Notes under the pieces: model-generated
The model's database searches: none
The model's input: only the letters and a program-made list of their open reading frames with translations
Told to the model about the DNA's origin: nothing
Shown here: positions 1-12,881 of the stretch, piece after piece
Position numbering within the stretch: position 1 is the stretch's first letter
How the letters are laid out: the number at the start of each line of letters is the position of its first letter
Assembly: GCF_947179165.1 (NCBI RefSeq)
Contig: NC_077242.1
Location: 33,911,097 to 33,975,096 of the forward strand
DNA: 64,000 nt
Source: Solanum dulcamara
Taxonomy: Eukaryota > Streptophyta > Magnoliopsida > Solanales > Solanaceae
Reading direction: 5' to 3'
Program-made: the position numbers and the translations under genes

Positions 1-1973
1 TCTAGTGAGAGACTCGGTGACTCATAACTGTAGGACAGTCATAGGGTATGGCGCCATTGCCACCTTATCATATCACATCATCATCATCATCATCATATAT
101 ATATATATACATACGTAGCCGTCCCTCTAGTGAGGTACTCGGTGAGTTGTTCATGTCATTGCATTAGCATTTCCTCATATAGTGTACCCGGCCCTCTAGT
201 AAGGGACTCGGTGGATAATGCAGTGAAATACACATGATAAGGTACCCAATTTAAGACTCGGTAAATAATTATAGCATAATAGCATCATACTTATGTCAAA
301 AGCATACCAAGAGGAAAGAATGATAGCTCTATTTACTCACTCCAAAGACATGCCAAGAGAAAGGAGATAGTTTCACATACTGTTCCAAAAACATGCCAAG
401 AGAAAAAAGGTAACTTCACATACTTACTACTCTCCATCATATAGAAGCTTTGAGAGGCAATAACTTAACTAATATAGGAATTCTACCACTGAGAAGTGAA
501 TAAGACTTATGAGTCATACTTGGGTTTATATGAATGGAATTATCCCAGCATTTCGTATATCAATCACTTAAGGCTAAGGCATGCCAAGAGAAAGCTTCAC
601 ATACCTTTTTCAAGATTAATTGAAATTCGGCTTGCCTTGATACCTCCTTAACCCATTTAACATGAAAATAATACTAAGATTAATAGCCTTTCACTTTCCA
701 ATATTCCACTCTACAACCAAGTACTAATAGGAGTCATTTCCTTATCCATTACCCTCGACTAGTTTATTACTAGTTCCGATGCTACCGAAAATCAGGCAGC
801 ATTTCCCCTGTAACTTCAACAATAGTTTCAACAACCATACCAAGAAAAACAACCAGCAGTATATATACAAGCAAACGACCTCAACATTACACAATACAAC
901 TCCAAACAACTAGCTCAAAACTACGATACGAAAATAGAGTTTTTAATCTTTATTTCACAAAATCTTTAACCGTACCATACGGAGGGTCGTGTAGCTGAAA
1001 CCAAAAGAAACCATACCCTTTTTAAAACACTTTAAAGACCTGAAACACGAAACCCAACCAGCTGTACCCACAGCACTACAACGACAATCCACTACTCGAC
1101 TTCGATTTAGCTATAACCACTTCAATTTAGTTTGTTTCTAATGTCAAGCATCCTAATGCAATTTTTCTACTTCCAACCTTATTTAAGACATTTAATATAC
1201 CTCATAACAACATCATAAACTCCAATTTTAAATGGAAGCCCTTACCTTGCCCGAAACTCATCAAAACTTTCCTCGGAAATTCCTTTAGCATGCCTAAAAT
1301 TTTGTGGCTGTTTTCTAACATTTTGGACTGCTCCAATCCATATATTTTCATTACTAACACCTTCATAACATCTTGTTACACCCTATATAATTAATTCATG
1401 GAGCAAAATTGAAGAACTCACCTCTTTTTTCCATCCAAAACCGTGGCTCTCTCCATCTCTAGTTTCTTCTCTTCTCTTCTTTCTTGTCCTTGAATTTTTT
1501 AGATAAGTATGGAACTTTAATAAGTCATAAGACATATATATATAGAGTCCACCTAAGTGGGTGACACGTTTCAACCCCTAACTAGTGACACATGTCAAGC
1601 CCTAAGTGTAACACGTGTCAAGACCTTATTGGACCAACACACCCCTTTCCTCTAATCACAGGCTGCCATATGGCATGTGGGGGTCCACACCCTTGCTCCA
1701 GCTGCTTCCACATGGCACTCTCTCATGCTGCCATGTGTCACTCTCTCATGATGCCATATGGACCTCTCTCATGCTACCACGTGGGCTCATAATCTCGTCT
1801 TACTTTACGAACCTATGTAATCCTTGCTACGTAAGCTTGGTATGTACTCCAGTAGCTTAAGTATGTAAGATTTCCAAGTTGGTAGCTTACATAAATAAGT
1901 CGTGTCCTATGACTCATCATTCGGTCTCCAACTTCTTCCTAATTCTTATAACTCTATTTCCAATCTTCTCTAC
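1..1973. repeat. Array unit U0 (partial, b type)
   Basis: This is the right part of a unit cut by the window edge. It begins inside the LTR at the hairpin-motif region. It carries the b-type form near position 33 (ACAGTCATAGG) and the b-type form of the segment around 1383-1574. It differs from the other b units U2 and U4 near 1207 (ATAAACTCC rather than ATATCTCC). Confidence 0.9.
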
Positions 1974-2681
1974 TTCCGAGCTTCATGAGATATTGTTTAG
2001 TTTAACTAACTTATAGTTTGGATTGTATGTGATGGGTTAGACTGATTTCTAGATTTTTGGTTCTTTGTCCTGATGTGATCTAAGGCTAGGTTGGGTTGAT
2101 GAGATTTCCAGTCTAGTTGGTACTATTGTTGATTGTGCCTTAGTTTGGCCTTGATTAGCCTATTATAGGTGGCTTGTTCGAAGTTGATGGTGGTTAGTGG
2201 ATTTTTGCCTTAGATTGATTTTGGGAATGATCCTTAATTGTTGTAGCGGTTGTTGGCGGGAGTTTCTGAGATAATGTTATTCTCTGTTGTAGCACCTAAT
2301 TTGAAGCCTTGGAGTAGTGATTTCCAATAGGTTAGTCTTGTGAATTATTGTTGGATCCCATTTCTAGATTTATAGCTAGAATTTCCTATGCTTTTTTGTT
2401 GTTGTTTAGCGGGGCTAGCTATGGTTGTATTCTCGGGTTGTGTTCCCAGCTGGATCTGGAGTTTTTGATTGACTAGGTGACAACCATTTCCTCACTTTCC
2501 TCCTCCTTGTTAACCAGTTAGGGTTGAGTTTCCTTTTGGGCCTTGTTGTTGAGTTAGAGGAACAGATTTGAGCCATAGGCCTTCGTTAGAGATCGGTTGC
2601 ATGTGATAGTCTTATTTCTATGCTCTAGAGGGTAAGGTGCTTATGGAGTCATTATTGTATATGATTGTGTATGTTATTTGG
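1974..2681. repeat. Flank-derived non-LTR segment of the array unit
   Basis: This T/G-rich segment recurs as the first ~708 bp of every unit (also from 5610, 9246, 12882, 16518 and 20154). It is absent from the 5' LTR copy at 28020-31701 and lies outside the target-site duplication. It therefore represents genomic DNA next to the original insertion that was carried into the amplified unit. No coding frame or family is recognised in it. Confidence 0.8.
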
Positions 2682-3400
2682 GTGCTTTTCATGACCCAAC
2701 ACCGTAGGCCATGACGGGAGCCCGAGTTGGGCACTAGTGTATATCCCTGCTATCTGTAAGTAAATATGTCCCCTATTTAAGTTATAGCACATCAACAGGC
2801 AGGATAACATATAAGCCGACGAGGCTTATCATAGGCACCACTGTACATACATGCATATACAACCCATACACAACCCACATATATGTCCATAGACCTCTAA
2901 GAGTAAGAATGATAACAAAAGGCGGGACAGGGACCCTACTGTTCCCGTGAACAAATAAATATATACATCGAGGGTTAATATCAAAACTAGGCTCCGTCAT
3001 AATGGAGCGTTTCTGAATTGCTGAGTGGAACTCCTACGTTGATGGATCCCCAAAGTGTGTAGTTGTACCTGCGGGCATGAACGCAGCCCCCTCGAGAAGA
3101 GGGGTCAGTACGACATATGTACTGAGTATGTAAAGCATAGACATCATAAGGAAATTACAGTTGGCGTAATGATGCAAGGGGAACGTATAACATTTAACCA
3201 TTTACCGTACTCGCATCATATAAAAGAAAGTCATACATATTACCATCATGTACTGTGCCCGACCCGTTTTGGGGACTTGGTGTACCATCTACATCATTCT
3301 GTCATCCTATGCACATATTTATTATTAGCGCTGTGGAACGTACAGCCCAATCCATGTATATAGTAAGCACATGCCGAGGAACGCACGGCCTGATCCGCAC

Positions 3401-3610
3401 ATCATATAATAATGCTGAGGAACGACGGCCCGATATCGGTCCATATATCATATAGTAATGCCAAGGAACGTTTGGTCCGATCCACGTATCATATAGTAAT
3501 GCCGAGGAATGTTTGGTCCGATCCACATATCATATAGTAATGCCGAGGAACGTTCTTTCCGATCCACATATCATATAGTAATACCTAGGAACGTTCGGCC
3601 CGATCCATAT
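3401..3610. repeat. 41-bp minisatellite inside the LTR
   Basis: About five tandem copies with starts at 3401 (46 bp), 3447, 3488, 3529 and 3570 share the core ATCATATAGTAATGCCGAGG. The block repeats in every array unit at +3636 bp and, more diverged, in the 5' LTR near 28730-28900. It produces the repetitive short open frames seen on both strands, which are not genes. Confidence 0.9.
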
Positions 3611-3629
3611 ATTATATATACATGCATAC

Positions 3630-3847
3630 CCGGCCCTCTAGTGAGAGACTCGGTGACTCATAACTGTAGGACCATTATAGGGTATGGCGCCATTGCCACC
3701 TTATTATATCACATCATCATCATCATCATCATATATATATATATACATACGTAGCCGTCCCTCTAGTGAGGTACTCGGTGAGTTGTTCATGTCATTGCAT
3801 TAGCATTTCCTCATATAGTGTACCCGGCCCTCTAGTAAGGGACTCGG
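3630..3847. repeat. Repeated imperfect-palindrome (hairpin) motif in the LTR
   Basis: Three 24-bp motifs at 3630-3653, 3755-3778 and 3824-3847 have the form CCG-nn-CCCTC-TAGT-(G/A)AGGG-nn-CGG and can fold into a hairpin with a TAGT loop. Variants occur in every array unit, in the 5' LTR (near 28911, 29029 and 29096) and in the distant LTR copies near 40317, 40388, 40506, 61067, 62541, 62610, 62667 and 62727. The function is unknown. Confidence 0.8.
3714..3746. repeat. (CAT)n(AT)n microsatellite
   Basis: A run of CAT triplets passes directly into AT dinucleotides. It is found in each unit (for example 77-110, 7347-7382 and 10985-11017). In the last unit the run is interrupted (CATCATGATCAT near 21903). 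Confidence 0.9.
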
Positions 3848-5609
3848 TGGATAATGCAGTGAAATACGCATGATAAGGTACCCAATTTGAGACTCGGTAA
3901 ATAATTATAGCATAATAGCATCATACTTATGTCAAAAGCATACCAAGAGGAAAGAATGATAGCTCTATTTACTCACTCCAAAGACATGCCAAGAGAAAGG
4001 AGATAGTTTCACATACTGTTCCAACAACATGCCAAGAGAAAAAAGGTAACTTCACATACTTACTACTCTCCATCATATAGAAGCTTTGAGAGGCAATAAC
4101 TTAACTAGTATAGGAATTCTACCACTGAGAAGTGAATAAGACTTATGAGTCATATTTGGGTTTATATGAATGGAATTATCCCAGCATTTCGTATATCAAT
4201 CACTTAAGGCTAAGGCATGCCAAGAGAAAGCTTCACATACCTTTTTCAAGATTAATTGAAATTCGGCTTGCCTTGATACCTCCTTAACCCATTTAACATG
4301 AAAATAATACTAAGATTAATAGCCTTTCACTTTCCAATATTCCACTCTACAACCAAGTACTAATAGGAGTCATTTCCTTATCCATTACCCTCGACTAGTT
4401 TATTACTAGTTCCGATGCTACCAAAAATCAGGCAGCATTTCCCCTGTAACTTCAACAATAGTTTCAACAACCATACCAAGAAAAACAACCAGCAGTATAT
4501 ATACAAGCAAACGACCTCAACATTACACAATACAACTCCAAACAACTAGCTCAAAACTACGATACGAATATAGAGTTTTTAATCTTTATTTCACAAAATC
4601 TTTAACCGTACCATACGGAGGGTCGTGTGGCTGAAACCAAAAGAAACCATACCCTTTTTAAAACACTTTAAAGACCTGAAACAAGAAACCCAACCAGCTG
4701 CACCCACAGCACTACAACGACAATCCACTACTCGACTTCGATTTAGCTATAACCACTTCAATTTAGTTTGTTTCTAATGTCAAGCATCCTAATGCAATTT
4801 TTCTACTTCCAACCTTATTTAAGACATTTAATATACCTCATAACAACATCATAAACTCCAATTTTAAATGGAAGCCCTTACCTTGCCCGAAACTCATCAA
4901 AACTTTCCTCGGAAATTCCTTTAGCATGCCTAAAATTTTGTGGCTGTTTTCTAACATTTTGGACTGCTCCAATCCATATATTTTCATTACTAACACCTTC
5001 ATAACATCTTGTTACACCCTAGATAATTAATTCATGGAGAAAAATTGAATAACTCACCTCTTTTTTCCATCCAAAACCGTGGCTCTCTCCATCTCTAGTT
5101 TCTTCTCTTCTCTTCTTTCTTGTCCTTGAATTTTTTAGATAAGTATGGAACTTTAATAAGTCATAAGACATATATATATAGATTCCACCTAAGTGGGTGA
5201 CACATTTCAACCCCTAACTAGTGACACATGTCAAGCCCTAAGTGTAACACGTGTCAAGACCTTATTGGACCAACACACCCCTTTCCTCTAATCACAGGCT
5301 GCCATATGGCATGTGGGGGTCCACACCCTTGCTCCAGCTGCTTCCACATGGCACTCTCTCATGCTGCCATGTGTCACTCTCTCATGATGCCATATGGACC
5401 TCTCTCATGCTACCACGTGGGCTCATAATCTCGTCTTACTTTACGAACCTATGTAATCCTTGCTACGTAAGCTTGGTATGTACTCCAGTAGCTTAAGTAT
5501 GTAAGATTTCCAAGTTGGTAGCTTACATAAATAAGTCGTGTCCTATGACTCATCATTCGGTCTCCAACTTCTTCCGAATTCTTATAACTCTATTTCCAAT
5601 CTTCTCTAC

Positions 5610-8600
5610 TTCCGAGCTTCATGAGATATTGTTTAGTTTAACTAACTTATAGTTTGGATTGTATGTGATGGGTTAGACTGATTTCTAGATTTTTGGTTCT
5701 TTGTCCCGATGTGATCTAAGGCTAGGTTGGGTTGATGAGATTTCCAGTCTAGTTGGTACTATTGTTGATTGTGCCTTAGTTTGGCCTTGATTAGCCTATT
5801 ATAGGTGGCTTGTTCGAAGTTGATGGTGGTTAGTGGATTTTTGCCTTAGATTGATTTTGGGAATGATCCTTAATTGTTGTAGCGGTTGTTGGCGGGAGTT
5901 TCTGAGATAATGTTATTCTCTGTTGTAGCACCTAATTTGAAGCCTTGGAGTAGTGATTTCCAATAGGTTAGTCTTGTGAATTATTGTTGGATCCCATTTC
6001 TAGATTTATAGCTAGAATTTCCTATGCTTTTTTGTTGTTGTTTAGCGGGGCTAGCTATGGTTGTATTCTCGGGTTGTGTTCCCAGCTGGATCTGGAGTTT
6101 TTGATTGACTAGGTGACAACCATTTCCTCACTTTCCTCCTCCTTGTTAACAAGTTAGGGTTGAGTTTACTTTTGGGCCTTGTTGTTGAGTTAGAGGAACA
6201 GATTTGAGCCATAGGCCTTCGTTAGAGATCGGTTGCATGTGATAGTCTTATTTCTATGCTCTAGAGGGTAAGGTGCTTATGGAGTCATTATTGTATATGA
6301 TTGTGTATGTTATTTGGGTGCTTTTCATGACCCAACACCGTAGGCCATGATGGGAGCCCGAGTTGGGCACTAGTGTATATCCCTGCTACTTGTAAGTAAA
6401 TATGTCCCCTATTTAAGTTATAGCACATCAACAGGCAGGATAACATATAAGCCGACGATGCTTATCATAGGCACCACTGTACATACATGCATGTACAACC
6501 CATACACAACCCACATATATGTCCATAGACCTCTAAGAGTAAGAATAGTAACAAAAGGCGGGACAGGGACCCTACTGTTTCCGTGAACAAATAAATATAT
6601 ACATCGAGGGTTAATATCAAAACTAGGCTCCGTCATAATGGAGCGTTTCTGAACTGCTGAGTGGAACTCCTACGTTGATGGATCCCCAAAGTGTGTAGTT
6701 GTACCTGCGGGCATGAACGCAGCCCCCCCTAGAAGAGGGGTCAGTACGACATATGTACTGAGTATGTAAAGCATAGACATCATAAGGAAATTACAGTTGG
6801 CGTAATGATTCAAGGGGAACGTATAACATTTAACCATTTACCGTACTCGCATCATATAAAAGAAAGTCATACATATTACCATCATGTACTGTGCCCGACC
6901 CGTTTTGGGGACTTGGTGTACCATCTACATCATTCTGTCATCCTATGCACATATATATTATTAGCGCTGTGGAATGTACAGCCCAATCCATGTATATAGT
7001 AAGCACATGCCGAGGAACGCATGGCCTGATCTGCACATCGTATAATAATGCTGAGGAACGACGGCCCGATATCGATCCATATATCATATAGTAATGCCGA
7101 GGAACGTTTGGTCCGATCCACGTATCATATAGTAATGCCGAGGAATGTTTGGTCCGATCCACATATCATATAGTAATGCCGAGGAACGTTCTTTCCGATC
7201 CACATATCATATAGTAATACCTAGAAACGTTCGGCCCGATCCATATATTATATATACATGCATACCCGACCCTCTAGTGAGAGACTCGGTGACTCATAAC
7301 TGTAGGACAGTCATAGGGTATGGCGCCATTGCCACCTTATCATATCACATCATCATCATCATCATCATATATATATATATACATACGTAGCCGTCCCTCT
7401 AGTGAGGTACTCGGTGAGTTGTTCATGTCATTGCATTAGCATTTCCTCATATAGTGTACCCGGCCCTCTAGTAAGGGACTCGGTGGATAATGCAGTGAAA
7501 TACACATGATAAGGTACCCAATTTAAGACTCGGTAAATAATTATAGCATAATAGCATCATACTTATGTCAAAAGCATACCAAGAGGAAAGAATGATAGCT
7601 CTATTTACTCACTCCAAAGACATGCCAAGAGAAAGGAGATAGTTTCACATACTGTTCCAAAAACATGCCAAGAGAAAAAAGGTAACTTCACATACTTACT
7701 ACTCTCCATCATATAGAAGCTTTGAGAGGCAATAACTTAACTAATATAGGAATTCTACCACTGAGAAGTGAATAAGACTTATGAGTCATACTTGGGTTTA
7801 TATGAATGGAATTATCCCAGCATTTCGTATATCAATCACTTAAGGCTAAGGCATGCCAAGAGAAAGCTTCACATACCTTTTTCAAGATTAATTGAAATTC
7901 GGCTTGCCTTGATACCTCCTTAACCCATTTAACATGAAAATAATACTAAGATTAATAGCCTTTCACTTTCCAATATTCCACTCTACAACCAAGTACTAAT
8001 AGGAGTCATTTCCTTATCCATTACCCTCGACTAGTTTATTACTAGTTCCGATGCTACCGAAAATCAGGCAGCATTTCCCCTGTAACTTCAACAATAGTTT
8101 CAACAACCATACCAAGAAAAACAACCAGCAGTATATATACAAGCAAACGACCTCAACATTACACAATACAACTCCAAACAACTAGCTCAAAACTACGATA
8201 CGAAAATAGAGTTTTTAATCTTTATTTCACAAAATCTTTAACCGTACCATACGGAGGGTCGTGTAGCTGAAACCAAAAGAAACCATACCCTTTTTAAAAC
8301 ACTTTAAAGACCTGAAACACGAAACCCAACCAGCTGTACCCACAGCACTACAACGACAATCCACTACTCGACTTCGATTTAGCTATAACCACTTCAATTT
8401 AGTTTGTTTCTAATGTCAAGCATCCTAATGCAATTTTTCTACTTCCAACCTTATTTAAGACATTTAATATACCTCATAACAACATCAATATCTCCAATTT
8501 TAAATGGAAGCCCTTACCTTGCCCGAAACTCATCAAAACTTTCCTCGGAAATTCCTTTAGCATGCCTAAAATTTTGTGGCTGTTTTCTAACATTTTGGAC

Positions 8601-9245
8601 TGCTCCAATCCATATATTTTCATTACTAACACCTTCATAACATCTTGTTACACCCTATATAATTAATTCATGGAGCAAAATTGAAGAACTCACCTCTTTT
8701 TTCCATCCAAAACCGTGGCTCTCTCCATCTCTAGTTTCTTCTCTTCTCTTCTTTCTTGTCCTTGAATTTTTTAGATAAGTATGGAACTTTAATAAGTCAT
8801 AAGACATATATATATAGAGTCCACCTAAGTGGGTGACACGTTTCAACCCCTAACTAGTGACACATGTCAAGCCCTAAGTGTAACACGTGTCAAGACCTTA
8901 TTGGACCAACACACCCCTTTCCTCTAATCACAGGCTGCCATATGGCATGTGGGGGTCCACACCCTTGCTCCAGCTGCTTCCACATGGCACTCTCTCATGC
9001 TGCCATGTGTCACTCTCTCATGATGCCATATGGACCTCTCTCATGCTACCACGTGGGCTCATAATCTCGTCTTACTTTACGAACCTATGTAATCCTTGCT
9101 ACGTAAGCTTGGTATGTACTCCAGTAGCTTAAGTATGTAAGATTTCCAAGTTGGTAGCTTACATAAATAAGTCGTGTCCTATGACTCATCATTCGGTCTC
9201 CAACTTCTTCCTAATTCTTATAACTCTATTTCCAATCTTCTCTAC
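5610..9245. repeat. Array unit U2 (b type)
   Basis: This is a complete 3636-bp unit with b-type variants: CCCGATGTG near 5707, GATGGG near 6350 and CCCCCCTAG near 6725. It shares with U4 the variant ATATCTCC near 8488. Confidence 0.93.
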
Positions 9246-12200
9246 TTCCGAGCTTCATGAGATATTGTTTAGTTTAACTAACTTATAGTTTGGATTGTAT
9301 GTGATGGGTTAGACTGATTTCTAGATTTTTGGTTCTTTGTCCTGATGTGATCTAAGGCTAGGTTGGGTTGATGAGATTTCCAGTCTAGTTGGTACTATTG
9401 TTGATTGTGCCTTAGTTTGGCCTTGATTAGCCTATTATAGGTGGCTTGTTCGAAGTTGATGGTGGTTAGTGGATTTTTGCCTTAGATTGATTTTGGGAAT
9501 GATCCTTAATTGTTGTAGCGGTTGTTGGCGGGAGTTTCTGAGATAATGTTATTCTCTGTTGTAGCACCTAATTTGAAGCCTTGGAGTAGTGATTTCCAAT
9601 AGGTTAGTCTTGTGAATTATTGTTGGATCCCATTTCTAGATTTATAGCTAGAATTTCCTATGCTTTTTTGTTGTTGTTTAGCGGGGCTAGCTATGGTTGT
9701 ATTCTCGGGTTGTGTTCCCAGCTGGATCTGGAGTTTTTGATTGACTAGGTGACAACCATTTCCTCACTTTCCTCCTCCTTGTTAACCAGTTAGGGTTGAG
9801 TTTCCTTTTGGGCCTTGTTGTTGAGTTAGAGGAACAGATTTGAGCCATAGGCCTTCGTTAGAGATCGGTTGCATGTGATAGTCTTATTTCTATGCTCTAG
9901 AGGGTAAGGTGCTTATGGAGTCATTATTGTATATGATTGTGTATGTTATTTGGGTGCTTTTCATGACCCAACACCGTAGGCCATGACGGGAGCCCGAGTT
10001 GGGCACTAGTGTATATCCCTGCTATCTGTAAGTAAATATGTCCCCTATTTAAGTTATAGCACATCAACAGGCAGGATAACATATAAGCCGACGAGGCTTA
10101 TCATAGGCACCACTGTACATACATGCATATACAACCCATACACAACCCACATATATGTCCATAGACCTCTAAGAGTAAGAATGATAACAAAAGGCGGGAC
10201 AGGGACCCTACTGTTCCCGTGAACAAATAAATATATACATCGAGGGTTAATATCAAAACTAGGCTCCGTCATAATGGAGCGTTTCTGAATTGCTGAGTGG
10301 AACTCCTACGTTGATGGATCCCCAAAGTGTGTAGTTGTACCTGCGGGCATGAACGCAGCCCCCTCGAGAAGAGGGGTCAGTACGACATATGTACTGAGTA
10401 TGTAAAGCATAGACATCATAAGGAAATTACAGTTGGCGTAATGATGCAAGGGGAACGTATAACATTTAACCATTTACCGTACTCGCATCATATAAAAGAA
10501 AGTCATACATATTACCATCATGTACTGTGCCCGACCCGTTTTGGGGACTTGGTGTACCATCTACATCATTCTGTCATCCTATGCACATATTTATTATTAG
10601 CGCTGTGGAACGTACAGCCCAATCCATGTATATAGTAAGCACATGCCGAGGAACGCACGGCCTGATCCGCACATCATATAATAATGCTGAGGAACGACGG
10701 CCCGATATCGGTCCATATATCATATAGTAATGCCAAGGAACGTTTGGTCCGATCCACGTATCATATAGTAATGCCGAGGAATGTTTGGTCCGATCCACAT
10801 ATCATATAGTAATGCCGAGGAACGTTCTTTCCGATCCACATATCATATAGTAATACCTAGGAACGTTCGGCCCGATCCATATATTATATATACATGCATA
10901 CCCGGCCCTCTAGTGAGAGACTCGGTGACTCATAACTGTAGGACCATTATAGGGTATGGCGCCATTGCCACCTTATTATATCACATCATCATCATCATCA
11001 TCATATATATATATATACATACGTAGCCGTCCCTCTAGTGAGGTACTCGGTGAGTTGTTCATGTCATTGCATTAGCATTTCCTCATATAGTGTACCCGGC
11101 CCTCTAGTAAGGGACTCGGTGGATAATGCAGTGAAATACGCATGATAAGGTACCCAATTTGAGACTCGGTAAATAATTATAGCATAATAGCATCATACTT
11201 ATGTCAAAAGCATACCAAGAGGAAAGAATGATAGCTCTATTTACTCACTCCAAAGACATGCCAAGAGAAAGGAGATAGTTTCACATACTGTTCCAACAAC
11301 ATGCCAAGAGAAAAAAGGTAACTTCACATACTTACTACTCTCCATCATATAGAAGCTTTGAGAGGCAATAACTTAACTAGTATAGGAATTCTACCACTGA
11401 GAAGTGAATAAGACTTATGAGTCATATTTGGGTTTATATGAATGGAATTATCCCAGCATTTCGTATATCAATCACTTAAGGCTAAGGCATGCCAAGAGAA
11501 AGCTTCACATACCTTTTTCAAGATTAATTGAAATTCGGCTTGCCTTGATACCTCCTTAACCCATTTAACATGAAAATAATACTAAGATTAATAGCCTTTC
11601 ACTTTCCAATATTCCACTCTACAACCAAGTACTAATAGGAGTCATTTCCTTATCCATTACCCTCGACTAGTTTATTACTAGTTCCGATGCTACCAAAAAT
11701 CAGGCAGCATTTCCCCTGTAACTTCAACAATAGTTTCAACAACCATACCAAGAAAAACAACCAGCAGTATATATACAAGCAAACGACCTCAACATTACAC
11801 AATACAACTCCAAACAACTAGCTCAAAACTACGATACGAATATAGAGTTTTTAATCTTTATTTCACAAAATCTTTAACCGTACCATACGGAGGGTCGTGT
11901 GGCTGAAACCAAAAGAAACCATACCCTTTTTAAAACACTTTAAAGACCTGAAACAAGAAACCCAACCAGCTGCACCCACAGCACTACAACGACAATCCAC
12001 TACTCGACTTCGATTTAGCTATAACCACTTCAATTTAGTTTGTTTCTAATGTCAAGCATCCTAATGCAATTTTTCTACTTCCAACCTTATTTAAGACATT
12101 TAATATACCTCATAACAACATCATAAACTCCAATTTTAAATGGAAGCCCTTACCTTGCCCGAAACTCATCAAAACTTTCCTCGGAAATTCCTTTAGCATG

Positions 12201-12881
12201 CCTAAAATTTTGTGGCTGTTTTCTAACATTTTGGACTGCTCCAATCCATATATTTTCATTACTAACACCTTCATAACATCTTGTTACACCCTAGATAATT
12301 AATTCATGGAGAAAAATTGAATAACTCACCTCTTTTTTCCATCCAAAACCGTGGCTCTCTCCATCTCTAGTTTCTTCTCTTCTCTTCTTTCTTGTCCTTG
12401 AATTTTTTAGATAAGTATGGAACTTTAATAAGTCATAAGACATATATATATAGATTCCACCTAAGTGGGTGACACATTTCAACCCCTAACTAGTGACACA
12501 TGTCAAGCCCTAAGTGTAACACGTGTCAAGACCTTATTGGACCAACACACCCCTTTCCTCTAATCACAGGCTGCCATATGGCATGTGGGGGTCCACACCC
12601 TTGCTCCAGCTGCTTCCACATGGCACTCTCTCATGCTGCCATGTGTCACTCTCTCATGATGCCATATGGACCTCTCTCATGCTACCACGTGGGCTCATAA
12701 TCTCGTCTTACTTTACGAACCTATGTAATCCTTGCTACGTAAGCTTGGTATGTACTCCAGTAGCTTAAGTATGTAAGATTTCCAAGTTGGTAGCTTACAT
12801 AAATAAGTCGTGTCCTATGACTCATCATTCGGTCTCCAACTTCTTCCGAATTCTTATAACTCTATTTCCAATCTTCTCTAC
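9246..12881. repeat. Array unit U3 (a type)
   Basis: This is a complete unit that looks the same as U1 7272 bp to the left at every marker I compared. The flank-derived part ends at the GTGCT copy at 9954-9958 and the LTR part starts at 9959. Confidence 0.93.

Larger units (their letters stand above)
1974..5609. repeat. Array unit U1 (a type)
   Basis: This is a complete 3636-bp unit. Positions 1974-2686 are flank-derived DNA ending in the GTGCT target-site copy (2682-2686). Positions 2687-5609 are the truncated LTR, which starts with a mutated LTR end (TTTCATGACCC). It carries a-type variants, for example CCTGATGTG near 2071, GACGGG near 2717 and ACCATTATAGG near 3671. U3 and U5 share them. 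Confidence 0.93.

Noticed and set aside
1592..1860. Two overlapping 66- and 81-codon frames found in every array unit
   Set aside because: They are copies of one LTR stretch rich in CTCTCTCATG-type words. Conservation reflects recent duplication, not selection.
3055..3363. 102-codon open frame repeated in a-type units (also 10327 and 17599)
   Set aside because: It lies inside an LTR, overlaps the minisatellite and has no domain signature. The b units break it by small changes, so it is not maintained.
3509..3754. 81-codon frame ending in a run of Ile codons
   Set aside because: It translates the 41-bp minisatellite and the (CAT)n(AT)n run.
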